Source: JBKBXU01 sp046313675 (GTDB taxonomy: Bacteria > Bacteroidota > Bacteroidia > Cytophagales > Cytophagaceae). Taken from it: a DNA stretch of 23,869 nt. Made by a program: the position numbers and the translations under genes. This document shows, piece by piece, positions 23,547 to 23,869 of the stretch; positions within the stretch are counted from its first letter, which is position 1, and every line of letters starts with the position of its first letter. The DNA is taken from the NCBI GenBank assembly GCA_046313675.1, contig JBKBXU010000026.1, positions 1 to 23,869 of the forward strand, given 5' to 3'. The notes below the pieces were generated by a model that saw only the letters and a program-made list of their open reading frames with translations, did not search any database and was not told the origin of the DNA.

Positions 23547-23869
23547 CTATGTGGTTAGTTTGTTATAGACGCTCTTTGTCAATGATTTCATTGTAACGAA
23601 GTGTTTGTTATGGAAAAATTGTGGAAATTGCCCTGCACTATCAAAGTTGGTCTGGTTCAGCAAAAACTTTTCGTAGGACTTCCCTTCTACCTGATGTATC
23701 AGCACATTTTTTGTCCAGCCGTATTTCTTTGTCATTCGCATGTAAAACTCCCGTTCCAGGTCGTCTTTGCATTTCTCCATAATAACGATATTATGCGACC
23801 AACCAATTTCTTTCACCATTGGTGCAAGTTTTGTATTCCCATGATAACTAAGATAAAACTTTATCATTC
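23547..23869 (-). pseudogene. DUF1016 (YhcG N-terminal domain) protein fragment, truncated; enters from the right edge
   Basis: The frame stays open to the window end, so the true start lies outside. The visible part (KLAPMVKEIGWSHNIVIMEK, then DDLEREFYMRMTKKYGWTKN, then HQVEGKSYEKFLLNQTNFD) closely matches the N-terminal DUF1016 domain of the YhcG family, which normally leads into a PD-(D/E)XK nuclease domain. After TNFD the similarity stops. About 33 unrelated residues follow before TAG at 23549-23547, so the nuclease half is missing. The break is close to REP-like hairpin 3. Probably inactive. Confidence 0.8.

Noticed and set aside
1..23869. tRNA, rRNA, CRISPR arrays, riboswitches.
   Set aside because: No cloverleaf, rRNA-like sequence or regularly spaced direct-repeat array was seen on either strand; the only iterated short repeats are the fic iterons and the TGCCT run.

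Overview
This window looks like the chromosome of an AT-rich Bacteroidota, most likely a Cytophagales-type marine or soil bacterium. Supporting signs are a secreted protease with a type IX secretion C-terminal domain, an HU-CCDC81/SPOR protein, Bacteroidota-type FolC, TrmB and TonB proteins, weak Shine-Dalgarno sequences, and promoters of the Bacteroidota form (TTG, about 19-20 bp, TAnnTTTG). The genus cannot be fixed from the sequence alone.

Left part (1-5400, minus strand). An ECF sigma factor gene with an in-frame amber codon is followed at once by a single-pass anti-sigma-like protein. Upstream of the sigma gene lie an AT-rich spacer and a bidirectional terminator hairpin. Next comes a 1243-residue secreted metzincin metalloprotease with duplicated Ig-like/FN3 modules, a CBM6-like domain and a T9SS sorting domain.

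Central part (5434-15137, minus strand). A tightly packed run of eight genes has gaps from -11 to +23 bp. In transcription order these are: a giant TPR protein, a plug-less beta-barrel outer-membrane protein, an HU-CCDC81/transmembrane/SPOR protein, ExbB, ExbD, a TonB-like protein, FolC and TrmB. The first six could form one proton-driven trans-envelope machine linking cytoplasm, inner membrane, peptidoglycan and outer membrane, an analogue of Tol-Pal. This is the best candidate in the window for an under-described system.

Housekeeping block (15337-20003). holA (minus) diverges from tyrS (plus). A six-helix membrane protein of the so-called site-specific recombinase (Gcr/SpecificRecomb) family follows.

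Right part (20049-23869). The region starts with an AmpD-type amidase whose SH3b domain has suffered an out-of-frame internal deletion. After it the DNA is a scrap zone: a broken RAYT/IS200-like transposase, REP-like GTAGCC hairpins, an inverted pair of 58-60 bp palindromic elements, and a decayed duplicate of a fic promoter plus 5' end. It continues with an intact Fic protein gene, an IS3-type transposase tail with a 1-bp frameshift, and a truncated DUF1016 (YhcG N-terminal) fragment. The intact fic gene has a clear promoter overlapped by three TATCCAAA iterons spaced one helical turn apart. Promoter and iterons are both kept in the decayed copy. This suggests autoregulation, and repeated rearrangement of the locus by mobile elements.
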